Source: CAWKKW01 sp963850345 (lineage in GTDB: Bacteria; Acidobacteriota; Terriglobia; Terriglobales; Acidobacteriaceae). Taken from it: a DNA stretch of 64,000 nt. This document shows positions 9,383 through 17,138 of the stretch, piece after piece (position 1 is the first letter of the stretch; every line of letters begins with the position of its first letter). Under the pieces are notes generated by a model. The model saw nothing but the letters and a program-made list of their open reading frames with translations. It was not told the DNA's origin and searched no databases. The DNA is taken from contig CAWKKW010000005.1 in NCBI GenBank assembly GCA_963850345.1, forward strand, positions 372,001 to 436,000. Direction: 5' to 3'. The position numbers were made by a program, and so were the translations under genes.

Positions 9383-9553
9383 TTAGTTATTGGAGTCGGC
9401 GGGTTTGAGGTGCTGGAACGATCGGTAGGGGTTCAGCTCGTCGCTGGGCCACTCACAGCCGCTGAGGTCGCCGACGCTGATAAAGATGGGGCCCTGAATC
9501 ACGGGCGGAAACGAGATAGACGAATTTAGAAGATGAACTAGTTCAACGTGCAT
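9383..9553 (-). CDS. Possible 56-residue protein coupled to the reductase gene
   Basis: A small frame starts at the ATG that overlaps the stop of the upstream reductase gene as TGATG (9555-9551), an arrangement common in translationally coupled pairs. It runs 56 codons to a TAA at 9385-9383. The product (MHVELVHLLNSSISFPPVIQ at its start) resembles nothing I know and has no signal or helix-rich region. Because the flanking DNA is full of gene debris, this could be a remnant of a longer partner gene. Low confidence. Confidence 0.3.
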   Translation of the reverse strand: MHVELVHLLNSSISFPPVIQGPIFISVGDLSGCEWPSDELNPYRSFQHLKPADSNN

Positions 9554-11289
9554 CAGTCTTTCGCGGTAGCTGCACCGCCTGCCGATCGCAACGCCGCAAG
9601 AACGGAGTTTGGTTCGGCCGCGAGGTTGTTGTGATGGTCTGCGAGATAGCGATGAACGTCCGAGATAACCACGGAACCTTCGCCGACCGAGGACGCGACG
9701 CGCTTCACGGAGTTGGAGCGCACATCGCCGACGGCAAACATGCCCGGTACGCTAGTGGCGTAGGGAGTGCTCTCAAAGCCGTCTGTGGCGCCGGTAAGGA
9801 TGAAGCCCTTTTTATCCAGCCGCACCGTGCCGAAGAGCCACCCGGAGTTCGGCTCGGCGCCGATCATCACGAAGACACTCCGAATCGGCTTCACGGTCGA
9901 CGCACCAGTTTTGCGATTGATCCAACTGACGCATTCGAGAGAAGACTCGCCTTCGAGCGTCACAATCTCCGATTCGGTATGGAGCGTGATGTGGGACGAG
10001 CTTTCGATGCGCGAGATAAGATATTGCGACATCGTGCTCACCAACGATTTACCCCGCACGAGGTGATGGACATGTTTCGCTATGCCCGATAGAAATATAG
10101 CGGCCTGCCCCGCTGAGTTCCCGCCTCCCACCACGATGACTTCGGTTTCGCGACAGCGCACGGACTCCATCGCAGTCGCTGCGTAGTAGATCCCGCGGTT
10201 TTCAAACTGAGCGTAGTTCTCCACCGAAAGTTTGCGGTACTGCGCGCCGGAGGCCACAACGACGGACCTTGAACACACCGAGATGCCACCCGCAAGTGTC
10301 AGTTTGTGGATGCCATTAATCTGTTCAGCCATGATGGTCTTTCTGGAGATCGCGAAACGCACACCGAACTTCAATGCCTGCAAGTGGGCACGACTCGCCA
10401 GGCGCTGGCCGGAGATCCCTGTTGGGAATCCGAGGTAGTTTTCGATCTTGGAACTAGTGCCTGCCTGTCCACCGGGAGCGGTTCCCTCAATCACAATGGT
10501 GCAGAGCCCCTCCGATGCCGCATAGACGGCGGCTGCGAGACCGGAAGGGCCAGCGCCGACGACTGTCACGTCGTAGATCATCTCAGGATCAGGAAGTTCG
10601 GTAATGCCTAGTTCGTCGGCGAGTTGCGTGATGGTCGGCCGATGCAAGGTGCGGCCATCAGTGAGGATCACCGCCGGCAGCGTGGATTGATTATCGAATA
10701 GTTCATCGTCGGGAATCGAGACTTCCTTCTCCGCGGACGCCTCGACGATCCTGTGCGGATAACTGTTGCGGATAAGGAAACTCTGGATCTCTGTAGTTTC
10801 CGGATCGTTGGCGGGTCCCATCAGCACAATGCCACTGGCCTCTTCTCCGAGGATGCCAATGCGGCGCCAGATGGTCGCGGACGTGATGAGATTTGCGATA
10901 TCGCCCTCCGCCCGCATGAGTCTCTGTAGCTCGTTACGCGGTATGCGAAGAAGGCGGCTCTCTCTAACCGTTCTCGCCTCTACGAGCGACCCCTGTGAGG
11001 TCAGAAGATTTAACTCACCGGAGAAGTCAAACCTCTGATGATGGGCGATGATTTTGGACTCGCCTTTCCCCGCGGACAGGGAGATATCGACTTCCCCGTC
11101 GAGCACCACGAACATGTCGACCTGCCGCTCTCCGTAAGTGAACAGCTGAACGTTTGCCGGAAGTGTCTCCTGTCGACCATAGGAACCCAGGCGCTCGACC
11201 ATCTCCTCCGTGAATTTGGCAAATGCGAGGTCCGGACGAAAGTCTGGATTGTTCCATGCACTGGATTTGCTCTCTGCGTTGACGGTCAT
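9553..11289 (-). CDS. Cyclic-nucleotide-binding thioredoxin-reductase-like flavoprotein
   Basis: The start is the ATG at 11289, behind AGGAGCGAGGGG, rather than the in-frame TTG 36 bp upstream. The 578-residue protein has three parts: a Crp-like cNMP-binding domain (about residues 20-130), a thioredoxin/glutaredoxin-like fold without a CxxC (about 150-235), and a pyridine-nucleotide-disulfide oxidoreductase domain with a FAD motif VVGAGPSG (about 243-250) and an NADPH-type motif VVGGGNSAG. The redox-active CATC of classical thioredoxin reductases is missing; no CxxC is present anywhere in the protein. It may therefore be a ferredoxin/flavodoxin reductase-like or ligand-gated enzyme rather than a true thioredoxin reductase. 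It stands alone apart from the small coupled frame downstream. Confidence 0.88.
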   Translation of the reverse strand: MTVNAESKSSAWNNPDFRPDLAFAKFTEEMVERLGSYGRQETLPANVQLFTYGERQVDMFVVLDGEVDISLSAGKGESKIIAHHQRFDFSGELNLLTSQGSLVEARTVRESRLLRIPRNELQRLMRAEGDIANLITSATIWRRIGILGEEASGIVLMGPANDPETTEIQSFLIRNSYPHRIVEASAEKEVSIPDDELFDNQSTLPAVILTDGRTLHRPTITQLADELGITELPDPEMIYDVTVVGAGPSGLAAAVYAASEGLCTIVIEGTAPGGQAGTSSKIENYLGFPTGISGQRLASRAHLQALKFGVRFAISRKTIMAEQINGIHKLTLAGGISVCSRSVVVASGAQYRKLSVENYAQFENRGIYYAATAMESVRCRETEVIVVGGGNSAGQAAIFLSGIAKHVHHLVRGKSLVSTMSQYLISRIESSSHITLHTESEIVTLEGESSLECVSWINRKTGASTVKPIRSVFVMIGAEPNSGWLFGTVRLDKKGFILTGATDGFESTPYATSVPGMFAVGDVRSNSVKRVASSVGEGSVVISDVHRYLADHHNNLAAEPNSVLAALRSAGGAATAKD

Positions 11290-11644
11290 GGGCGTTTGGA
11301 TCCCCTCGCTCCTTGCGTGACCCAATTGTAGAGCGGACGTGATCGCAAGATGTCCGAAGCAGTGAACGATTCATCGCGCCGGAACCGGACTTTCACGGAT
11401 TATCGCTCAACCCTACCCAGGAGCGCTTCGTTCGTCGGTGCAATAGGTGAAAGCAATCGAGAGACACTACATACTTGCCGCGGTCAAATCCTCCTAATCC
11501 TATTGGCTGTAGTGCCGCTCCCAGCAACCAAGAAAGCCTAGTAACAACTCTCTAGTCAGACCATCACTGATTTTCCCTAATACAAACCCATGGTTTTCAC
11601 GGTCGGCCTCATGGACTATGTTTGAGCGCAAGTTAGGATTAGAT

Positions 11645-12037
11645 ATGAGAATGCGAACCGCGGCATTGTTGGCTGTCCTAATGATCCTGGCCGTCGCCTT
11701 TGCCATGTCGCAAAACGACACTCACGCGCAAAACCAACCTCAATCACACGATGTGCAATGGAACGAGTTGGTGGCAAGCATGAACGACATGCACCATGCC
11801 TTGGCGTCCATAACGCCCTCTGGCGACGTGAACGTGGATTTCGTGAGGTTGATGCTACCTCATCACCGGGCAGCCTTAGACATGGCCAGGACCCAGCTTC
11901 TTTACGGAACCGATCCCCAGATGCGAAGACTTGCACAAGAGATCATCACGGACCAGCAATCTGAGATCGAACTCATGCAGGTTTGGCTGAAGCAGCACGA
12001 GGATCATCGCATTTCCGCTGCTCACCCCGCGAAGTAG
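11645..12037 (+). CDS. DUF305 family exported protein
   Basis: The ATG at 11645, after TTAGGATTAGAT, gives a 130-residue protein with a signal peptide (MRMRTAALLAVLMILAVAFA). The DUF305 signature is visible: FVRLMLPHHRAALDMARTQL with the paired His, then EIITDQQSEIELMQVWL. DUF305 proteins are ferritin-like four-helix bundles, often found near metal or copper-handling genes, and are exported. An in-frame upstream ATG at 11618 is less likely because it would bury the signal peptide. The next gene downstream (12106) is a truncated beta-propeller, so the original partner of this gene has been lost. Confidence 0.85.
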   Translation: MRMRTAALLAVLMILAVAFAMSQNDTHAQNQPQSHDVQWNELVASMNDMHHALASITPSGDVNVDFVRLMLPHHRAALDMARTQLLYGTDPQMRRLAQEIITDQQSEIELMQVWLKQHEDHRISAAHPAK

Positions 12038-12105
12038 CACGAGCATCTCGACCGAATGTGGTGAATCTTTCTTGTCCACAAACGCCTTTACCAGGGAGAA
12101 GCAAT

Positions 12106-12345
12106 ATGAGTTTCTTACGATGGATTCCACTCTCTTGCCTGGCGCAATGCGGGTTCGCGCAACAAGCGCCTTGGGGACGGGCAGATATTCCAATTTCCAG
12201 TCATGATCGCGTGTACGCGGCTGACCAGACCTCTAACACGGTCTCGGTCATCAATCCTTCGACAAATGGTTCACTGGGAGAAATCCGGCTCGGGGATCCA
12301 GTTCCAGCGGCCTTAAGTCCACTTTACAAAGGAGAGCTGATCGCC
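12106..12345 (+). pseudogene. Truncated YVTN-type beta-propeller gene (5' fragment)
   Basis: After GGGAGAAGCAAT the ATG at 12106 opens a frame with a short signal peptide (MSFLRWIPLSCLAQCGFAQQ) and one propeller blade, DRVYAADQTSNTVSVINPST followed by GEIRLGDPVPAALSPLYKGE. That is the beginning of a YVTN/YncE-like secreted beta-propeller. Homology stops at about 12340, where the sequence switches to the reversed 5' part of another gene; the frame then continues as unrelated residues to 12717. About 80 residues of a protein normally over 300 residues long remain. Confidence 0.65.
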
Positions 12346-12569
12346 TGCGGATGCACTTCTACATACCAGCGCCGGGGGCCACGGCTGACTGCTCCTCCAG
12401 GACGCTGGAGCGCGTCCCAAAAGGCCGCCATCATGTCTTCGCGCACCAGCTCGATGAAGTCGCGCGAGAATGCGCGCTTGCGGGCGACGATTCCGTCAAG
12501 TTCCAGGGTTCGAATATCAGAATCGATGCTCCAGAGAGGGACGTTTTCCGTAGGTCTATCGGATTCCAT
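12324..12569 (-). pseudogene. Truncated phytanoyl-CoA-dioxygenase-like gene (5' fragment)
   Basis: The reverse strand encodes 81 residues from an ATG at 12569, including ELDGIVARKRAFSRDFIELV, AFWDALQRPGGAVSRGP and RRWYVEVHPQ. These look like the N-terminus of bacterial PhyH-family Fe(II)/2-oxoglutarate dioxygenases. The catalytic HxD...H residues lie further on in such enzymes and are absent here. Similarity ends exactly where the plus-strand propeller fragment ends, so one deletion appears to have removed the 3' parts of both genes. The family call is from memory. Confidence 0.5.
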
Positions 12570-13013
12570 GGCAGGATTTTACAAGCTTTGGATGCGCGCG
12601 AAGGAGCAGCAACTACTTGCCTCCAGAACTTTCCAGAGCACACCTAGCGGATTGCGAGGGCAAGTCGGCTTCCTGACAAATGACCTTTGCCTCAAGTGTT
12701 GCGTACAGATGGGATGAGAAGGCCTGTCTCCGGCGGGATGCGTTAAGCTCCCAAGTTATCGACGCGCTCGAGGCGCACGAGATAAGGAGATGGCATGAAT
12801 AGGACAAGGAGATTCTGAGGCGATAGGCTCCACGGCAGGAGCTGTGGAGCAGGCAGGGTGCAGGCTGGATCAGTCGTGTGAGGCCATAGGACCTCGATAA
12901 GGAGATTAGTCAGACCTGCAACCGAAAGCGACACCGTAAGGCCTTGAAGGACCTTGTATGGGAGTGTGGTGATCACCGCAGAGCACGTCTACTCCACAAC
13001 GCGAGGAGACCCG
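12570..13013. other. Intergenic stretch without a supported gene
   Basis: No coding frame with recognisable sequence or a convincing start is seen. The right half may belong to the untranslated left end of the decayed IS110 element that follows; IS110 elements often lack terminal inverted repeats, so the boundary cannot be set. Confidence 0.45.
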
Positions 13014-13861
13014 ATGAAGCGATACCTGGGAGTGGACCTGCACCGGACGCAGTTCACGGTGTGCACACGGCTGGAGAACGGACGGACATATCTGCGGCAG
13101 TGGCCGATGCGAGAGTTGAAACTGTTTGCGGCGCAACTGAGAGCAGGGGACGAGCTGGCTGCCGGAGGTGCGGATGAAAGAACGTAACCAGCGAGAACTG
13201 GGTCATCTGGCGCGGGCGCGCGACCTGCTGGTCAAGCAGCGGTCGGCGCTGAAGACCAAGATCAACAATCTGCTTTCTTCCGAGGGGATGAACTTGAAGA
13301 GGGAGTCTCTGTCCAGCAACAAGGCGCTGGAGCGGGTGCTTGCCTTGCCGCTCTCTCCACTGATGCTGGCTGAGGCACGTGTGATGGTGGGCCAGATCCG
13401 CGCTCTGGCCGGCAGCATCTCTGAGCTTGAGGCTCTCCTGGAAGAAGAGGGACCCAACCTTGCCGGCCACAAAAACCTGACCAGTATAAAGGGCATCGGT
13501 CCAGTCGGCGCAGCGGTGCTGTTGAGCGCGATCGGCGACATCAAGGACTTCTCGGATCCGGGCAAGCTTGCGGCCTATCTCGGCTTGGTACCCAGAGTGC
13601 AGAACTCCAATGAAACCGAACACTCCGGCCGCATCACCCGGCAAGGCAACAAACTTGCCCGTACCACGATTGTGCAGTGTGCGCTCATCGCCAAGCGTTA
13701 CAGCCCCTTCCTGCAACAGTTCTATCAACGTATCCAACGTCGCCGCGGCGGTGGCAAAGCCAACATCGCACTGGCCCGTAAGTTCGCTGGGAGTTATCTA
13801 TCACACCCTCAAGAATAACTGGGTGTTCGAAGACTTCCCCAACTTCGTCCTGGCCTCCTGA
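13014..13861 (+). pseudogene. Decayed IS110-family transposase
   Basis: The N-terminus MKRYLGVDLHRTQFTVCTRL (from 13014) is the start of the DEDD (RuvC-like) domain of IS110/IS1111 transposases. At about 13150-13160 the frame changes and the sequence jumps to the region just before the coiled segment, LPEVRMKERNQREL, so roughly 100 residues carrying the remaining acidic catalytic residues are gone. The C-terminal IS116/IS110/IS902 domain follows (SIKGIGPVGAAVLLSAIGDI and AAYLGLVPRV). A second frameshift at about 13790 separates ALARKFAG from the true end GVIYHTLKNNWVFEDFPNF, which stops at 13861. The element cannot move by itself. Confidence 0.82.
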
Positions 13862-13911
13862 AAACAGGCCCTAACTAAATCATGAGTAGACAGCTATTCA
13901 TGGGAGCTTTC

Positions 13912-14348
13912 ATGAAACACGTTCTCCTCGTTGCATTGCTCTTGTCCGCTCCTCGTTCGATAGATGAGCTTCATAGCATCGAACCTCGCCCGCTTAATGA
14001 GCGTGAGACCGGCTGGATACGAGACATCTTGCAGGTCAATGATGAATGGCGCGCTGCCGACATCAGCAGGACTCAAGTGGTCGCCGAAGATTGGTGGGGC
14101 GAGAATGGAGTCAGTTGGAGCTCGATCCTGCAAGCGCCCGAACCGGAGAACCCCAACCCAAAATCAGAGAGGGAGTCTGTCGGGATCTCTGGATAAACAA
14201 CGATGACGGCAGCGTCATCAACGTCCAGTTATCTCAGTTCAAGGGCCGACTTCAGGAGATATACGTGCTCTTCCTCGATACCAAACATTCGAAGCGGAAG
14301 CTTCCCGAAACATGGACTGAGGTCTCGCGCGAAGCGGCCAACCTATGA
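13912..14348 (+). pseudogene. Frameshifted gene for a small exported protein
   Basis: A frame starting MKHVLLVALLLSAPRSIDEL (signal peptide) runs through NERETGWIRDILQVNDEW to about 14175; the plus-one frame then continues with DLWINNDDGSVINVQLSQFK to LPETWTEVSREAANL and stops at 14348. The amino-acid character is continuous across the switch, so a single-base change near 14175-14195 probably split one gene of about 145 residues. The family is unknown. The stop overlaps the start of the next gene as ATGA, showing that the pair was once translationally coupled. It lies next to an Rhs relic on the opposite strand. Confidence 0.5.
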
Positions 14349-14671
14349 ACGGACTGCTAAAGGAACCATCGGCGATGGAGTCACTGGCTCAAAGGCTAGC
14401 GGCTTCCCCGGTCCTGAAACGCTTCCCAAATCCGACCGAAGAGGGGCAGTCTATCGCCTACTCTCTGTCCGATCTGGAGGGGTCGATGCGTGTGTTCCTT
14501 GACGAGCAGTTGCCGAAGCTGGCCGATCCGACCGTTCAGGGCGAGGAGCTGGAAGACCTGATCTTGGAAGTTCGGGAGGAGTTCCGCCACATCCTCTACC
14601 ATCTCCACGACCCTGAGTTCATCCGCGTGGTGGAGCCGACGCACGACTGGCTGGCTCTGGCGAAGAAGTAG
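14345..14671 (+). CDS. Hypothetical protein, acidic and helical
   Basis: A 108-residue product starts at an ATG overlapping the previous stop (ATGA at 14345-14348). It is predicted mostly helical and acidic, with ELEDLILEVREEFRHILYHL near the middle and a Trp/His-bearing end (PTHDWLALAKK). There is no signal peptide, helix-turn-helix or metal motif, so it is probably cytoplasmic. No family is recognised. Such small acidic proteins near Rhs genes are sometimes immunity proteins, but nothing in the sequence proves that here. Its upstream partner is frameshifted, which may weaken its translation. Confidence 0.5.
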   Translation: MNGLLKEPSAMESLAQRLAASPVLKRFPNPTEEGQSIAYSLSDLEGSMRVFLDEQLPKLADPTVQGEELEDLILEVREEFRHILYHLHDPEFIRVVEPTHDWLALAKK

Positions 14672-14751
14672 CCATGCTACCGGTGAGCAAACCATGACAA
14701 TCCGAATCACATCGATGCCGGAGCCAGCGATGGTCGGAGTTCGTCTCTCCG

Positions 14752-15072
14752 ATGCTGCGGCGGAGCGTGAATGCACCGGGGATGTGGTCGCTGAACGTGA
14801 ACCGTGCGGGCAACTGGATCCGAGGTCTGGAGCTGTTAGGCTCTGCCGGGTTCTCACTGGAGCGGGCGCTGGCTCCGTTCGATCCAAAACTCAGGGCGGC
14901 TTCTGCCCGGTCTGCTCAGGCCGAGCTGGCCGTGACCTATGACGGGGTGGCGGACGCGGGTTTTATATACCTGCCCTACACAACCCCGGCCAGCGTCGAG
15001 CACGACCCACTCCTGCTGGAATACTCCCACTCGATAGAGGACGACCTGTGCCACGTTGGGTCTGAGCGCTGA
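14752..15072 (+). CDS. Possible hypothetical protein or fragment
   Basis: A 106-codon frame with GC-rich third positions, like real genes here, encodes MLRRSVNAPGMWSLNVNRAG, then an Ala-rich helical part and a hydrophobic/acidic end (LPYTTPASVEHDPLLLEYSH). There is no convincing ribosome site and no recognised domain. It may be a piece of a longer gene because neighbouring genes are broken. The 5' boundary is uncertain. Confidence 0.3.
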   Translation: MLRRSVNAPGMWSLNVNRAGNWIRGLELLGSAGFSLERALAPFDPKLRAASARSAQAELAVTYDGVADAGFIYLPYTTPASVEHDPLLLEYSHSIEDDLCHVGSER

Positions 15073-15108
15073 CCATGGGCTGGCCTTGGTTCGCTTCCGA
15101 GTCCCGGC

Positions 15109-16133
15109 TCGGGAGTGCTCTTCCAACTGGAAGATGAGATTACTCCGAGCAGCAGCAGGACCGTCTGCGACCTCGCCTTCGACTATGGCTCCCCCGATTG
15201 CGCCATAAACCCCCGCATAAACAGCCGTGACTTGGTTCGTGGCTCGGGACGGGGTAGCCAACTGCTGATATCCATTCGCAGTTGCGTAATACTCGGCTCC
15301 GCCATCCGATAAGTAGGTCGCGGTTCCGACAGAGTTGCCATGGCTATCGGTGATGTTTGTGGAGTTAAACTGACCGCTTCCGTACCGTTCGATCCAACTT
15401 GATCAAGAGTCGGAGCATTCAGGCTGCCGTTGCCCTGCTGAGCGGCAGTGTACTGATCGTTGCTCATCAGTGTGCATTGCTGGTTTCCATCCGAGCCGGT
15501 CGTGCATACATTGACAGAATGACCGTCTGAATCCGTGTTGGTCAGCGGATTGTTCAGCGCATAAGCGTAGAGATTGAGAGTCTGAGGATTAGTGAAGTCC
15601 GCGGTCGGCACGGGCGATGACCCCCGGCCTTCGTCGTAGTCAGGGGACATGAACCTCCCGAGCGACGATCCGAAGTAGCGCGCACCGAAGTTATCTAGGC
15701 CACTCTCTGCATCCCGTTCTTTGCGGGTGTAGTGCTCCTCAGAAGGATCGATACCGCTGCTGACGCTCAAATCATCGCCGAAGGGCAGAATTGCGTAGCT
15801 TGTCACTCGTGTGCCAGCAGGCGACACTGCAACCCGCTTGGTGCCGAGCCAGTTGTACGAGTAATAAAGACTAATTACCTTACTGGCTACTCCGTTCGTT
15901 TGATAGCTCATGTTGCCCGCGAGGTCGTATCCATAGTAAACGTCATGCGCTTTAGCTCCACAAAGACCGTAGGAGCAGCTTCTCTCATAAGTCAGGCGGC
16001 CCACGGCATCGAAGTTTTGAAAGTGCCGCTCGGCGAGGGTAGTTGCTCCTGAAAGTGTGGTGGCCTCTGAAGCCAGACCGAAGCTTGTCCAGATCAGCAC
16101 GGCATACAGGCGGAAGGCGAGAAGGCCACCCAC
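15109..16133 (-). pseudogene. Rhs/YD-repeat protein C-terminal relic
   Basis: The reverse strand carries the end of an Rhs protein: YD repeats (DAVGRLTYERSC, YYGYDLAGNMSYQTNG) and the Rhs core signature ESGLDNFGARYFGSSLGRFM followed by SPDYD and LNLYAYALNNPLTNTDSDG. The N-terminal thousand or so residues of a normal Rhs protein are missing; upstream of the first repeat the frame holds unrelated residues. About 15382-15386 a base appears lost: the frame after GSNGT shifts, and the sense continuation is NSTNITDSHGNSVGTATYLS and beyond. The variable tip therefore lies in a different frame. Probably a silent tip cassette left after recombination. Confidence 0.72.
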
Positions 16134-16269
16134 CTAACAAGTACGTCGAAAACTGGACACGTCACAGAAGACAGAGTGACCCGAGTTCGCCACGTCGACT
16201 GTTACCATCCCTGACGCTCAGGTGGGAGTGACAGGACGGCGTAAACGCAAGGCCAGTCGAAAAGTCGGG

Positions 16270-17061
16270 CTACACTCGGGTCACGGTGATTCCAAGCTTT
16301 TCAAAAGGAGCAATCGCCGCTTTGCTGGCGCCTTTGTCGGTGATCAGCTGATTGATCAGGCGAGTGGGGCAGAGTAGATATTTGTTGACTTCTCCCAGTT
16401 TGCTATGGTCAGCAACCGCCACCTTCACTTTAGAGTGATCCGCCAGCATGCGCAGCAACTCTGCTTCCGCTGAGTTCGAGCAGGTCAGGCCGTGCCTTGC
16501 GTCGATACCGTCAACTCCGATAAACATAATATCGGCAAAAAGCGTCTCGGCTGCGCTGGTCGCAAGCGGACCGACCAAAGTAAACCAGTTACCGCGCAAA
16601 TGGCCTCCGGTTACAATGACTTCGATGTCTTTACGATTACTTAGCTCCATGGCGACATTCACGGTGTTTGTGATGATGGAGATCCCGCTGAGCGTCTTCA
16701 GGCTGCGCACAACTTCCGTGGTCGTTGTTCCCCCGCTCAGCGCGACGGTCTGTCCCGGCAACACGAGTTCGGCCGCCGCTCTGGCGATGCGGCGCTTCTC
16801 GTCGGCAAAACTGCTTACTTTGTCCTGAAACGAAGCGTCATGCCTGAAGGGTTCGTAAAACAGCGGACCGATGGGAACTGCTCCGCCGCGGGTTCGTCGT
16901 AACAGGGATCTGCTTTCCAGAACGTCGAGGTCGCGCCGGATCGTTGCGACGGAAGCGTCGAGTTCGGTGCACAACTCGTCCACTGCGACCAATCCAGTCT
17001 CCTGGAGGCGCCGAAGAATTAACTCCTGACGCGCAACTAGGTTGTCTGTTTTGCCTGCCAT
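16270..17061 (-). CDS. DeoR-family transcriptional regulator
   Basis: The ATG at 17061 (MAGKTDNLVARQELILRRLQ) is preferred to an in-frame TTG 18 bp upstream. The 263-residue protein has the DeoR layout: winged helix-turn-helix (about residues 8-60, LVAVDELCTELDASVATIRR, then RRTRGGA), and a DeoR sensor domain with the sugar-phosphate-binding loop ALSGGTTTTEVVRSL, FIGVDGID and VAVADHSKLG. DeoR proteins bind phosphorylated sugars and mostly act as repressors. It is the last gene of a minus-strand mannoside operon, 77 bp after the isomerase gene, so its effector is probably a phosphorylated hexose made by the operon's kinase or isomerase. Confidence 0.9.
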   Translation of the reverse strand: MAGKTDNLVARQELILRRLQETGLVAVDELCTELDASVATIRRDLDVLESRSLLRRTRGGAVPIGPLFYEPFRHDASFQDKVSSFADEKRRIARAAAELVLPGQTVALSGGTTTTEVVRSLKTLSGISIITNTVNVAMELSNRKDIEVIVTGGHLRGNWFTLVGPLATSAAETLFADIMFIGVDGIDARHGLTCSNSAEAELLRMLADHSKVKVAVADHSKLGEVNKYLLCPTRLINQLITDKGASKAAIAPFEKLGITVTRV

Positions 17062-17138
17062 ATGAGCAGAGAATACCAAATCAGAGGCTAAGATCGTCTA
17101 AAGAACACAGGTGTCATCTCGCCCCGTTGTGATGAGTG

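Noticed and set aside
13054..13737. 227-codon minus-strand frame opposite the IS110 transposase relic
   Set aside because: The plus strand has unmistakable transposase sequence; the opposite frame carries none.
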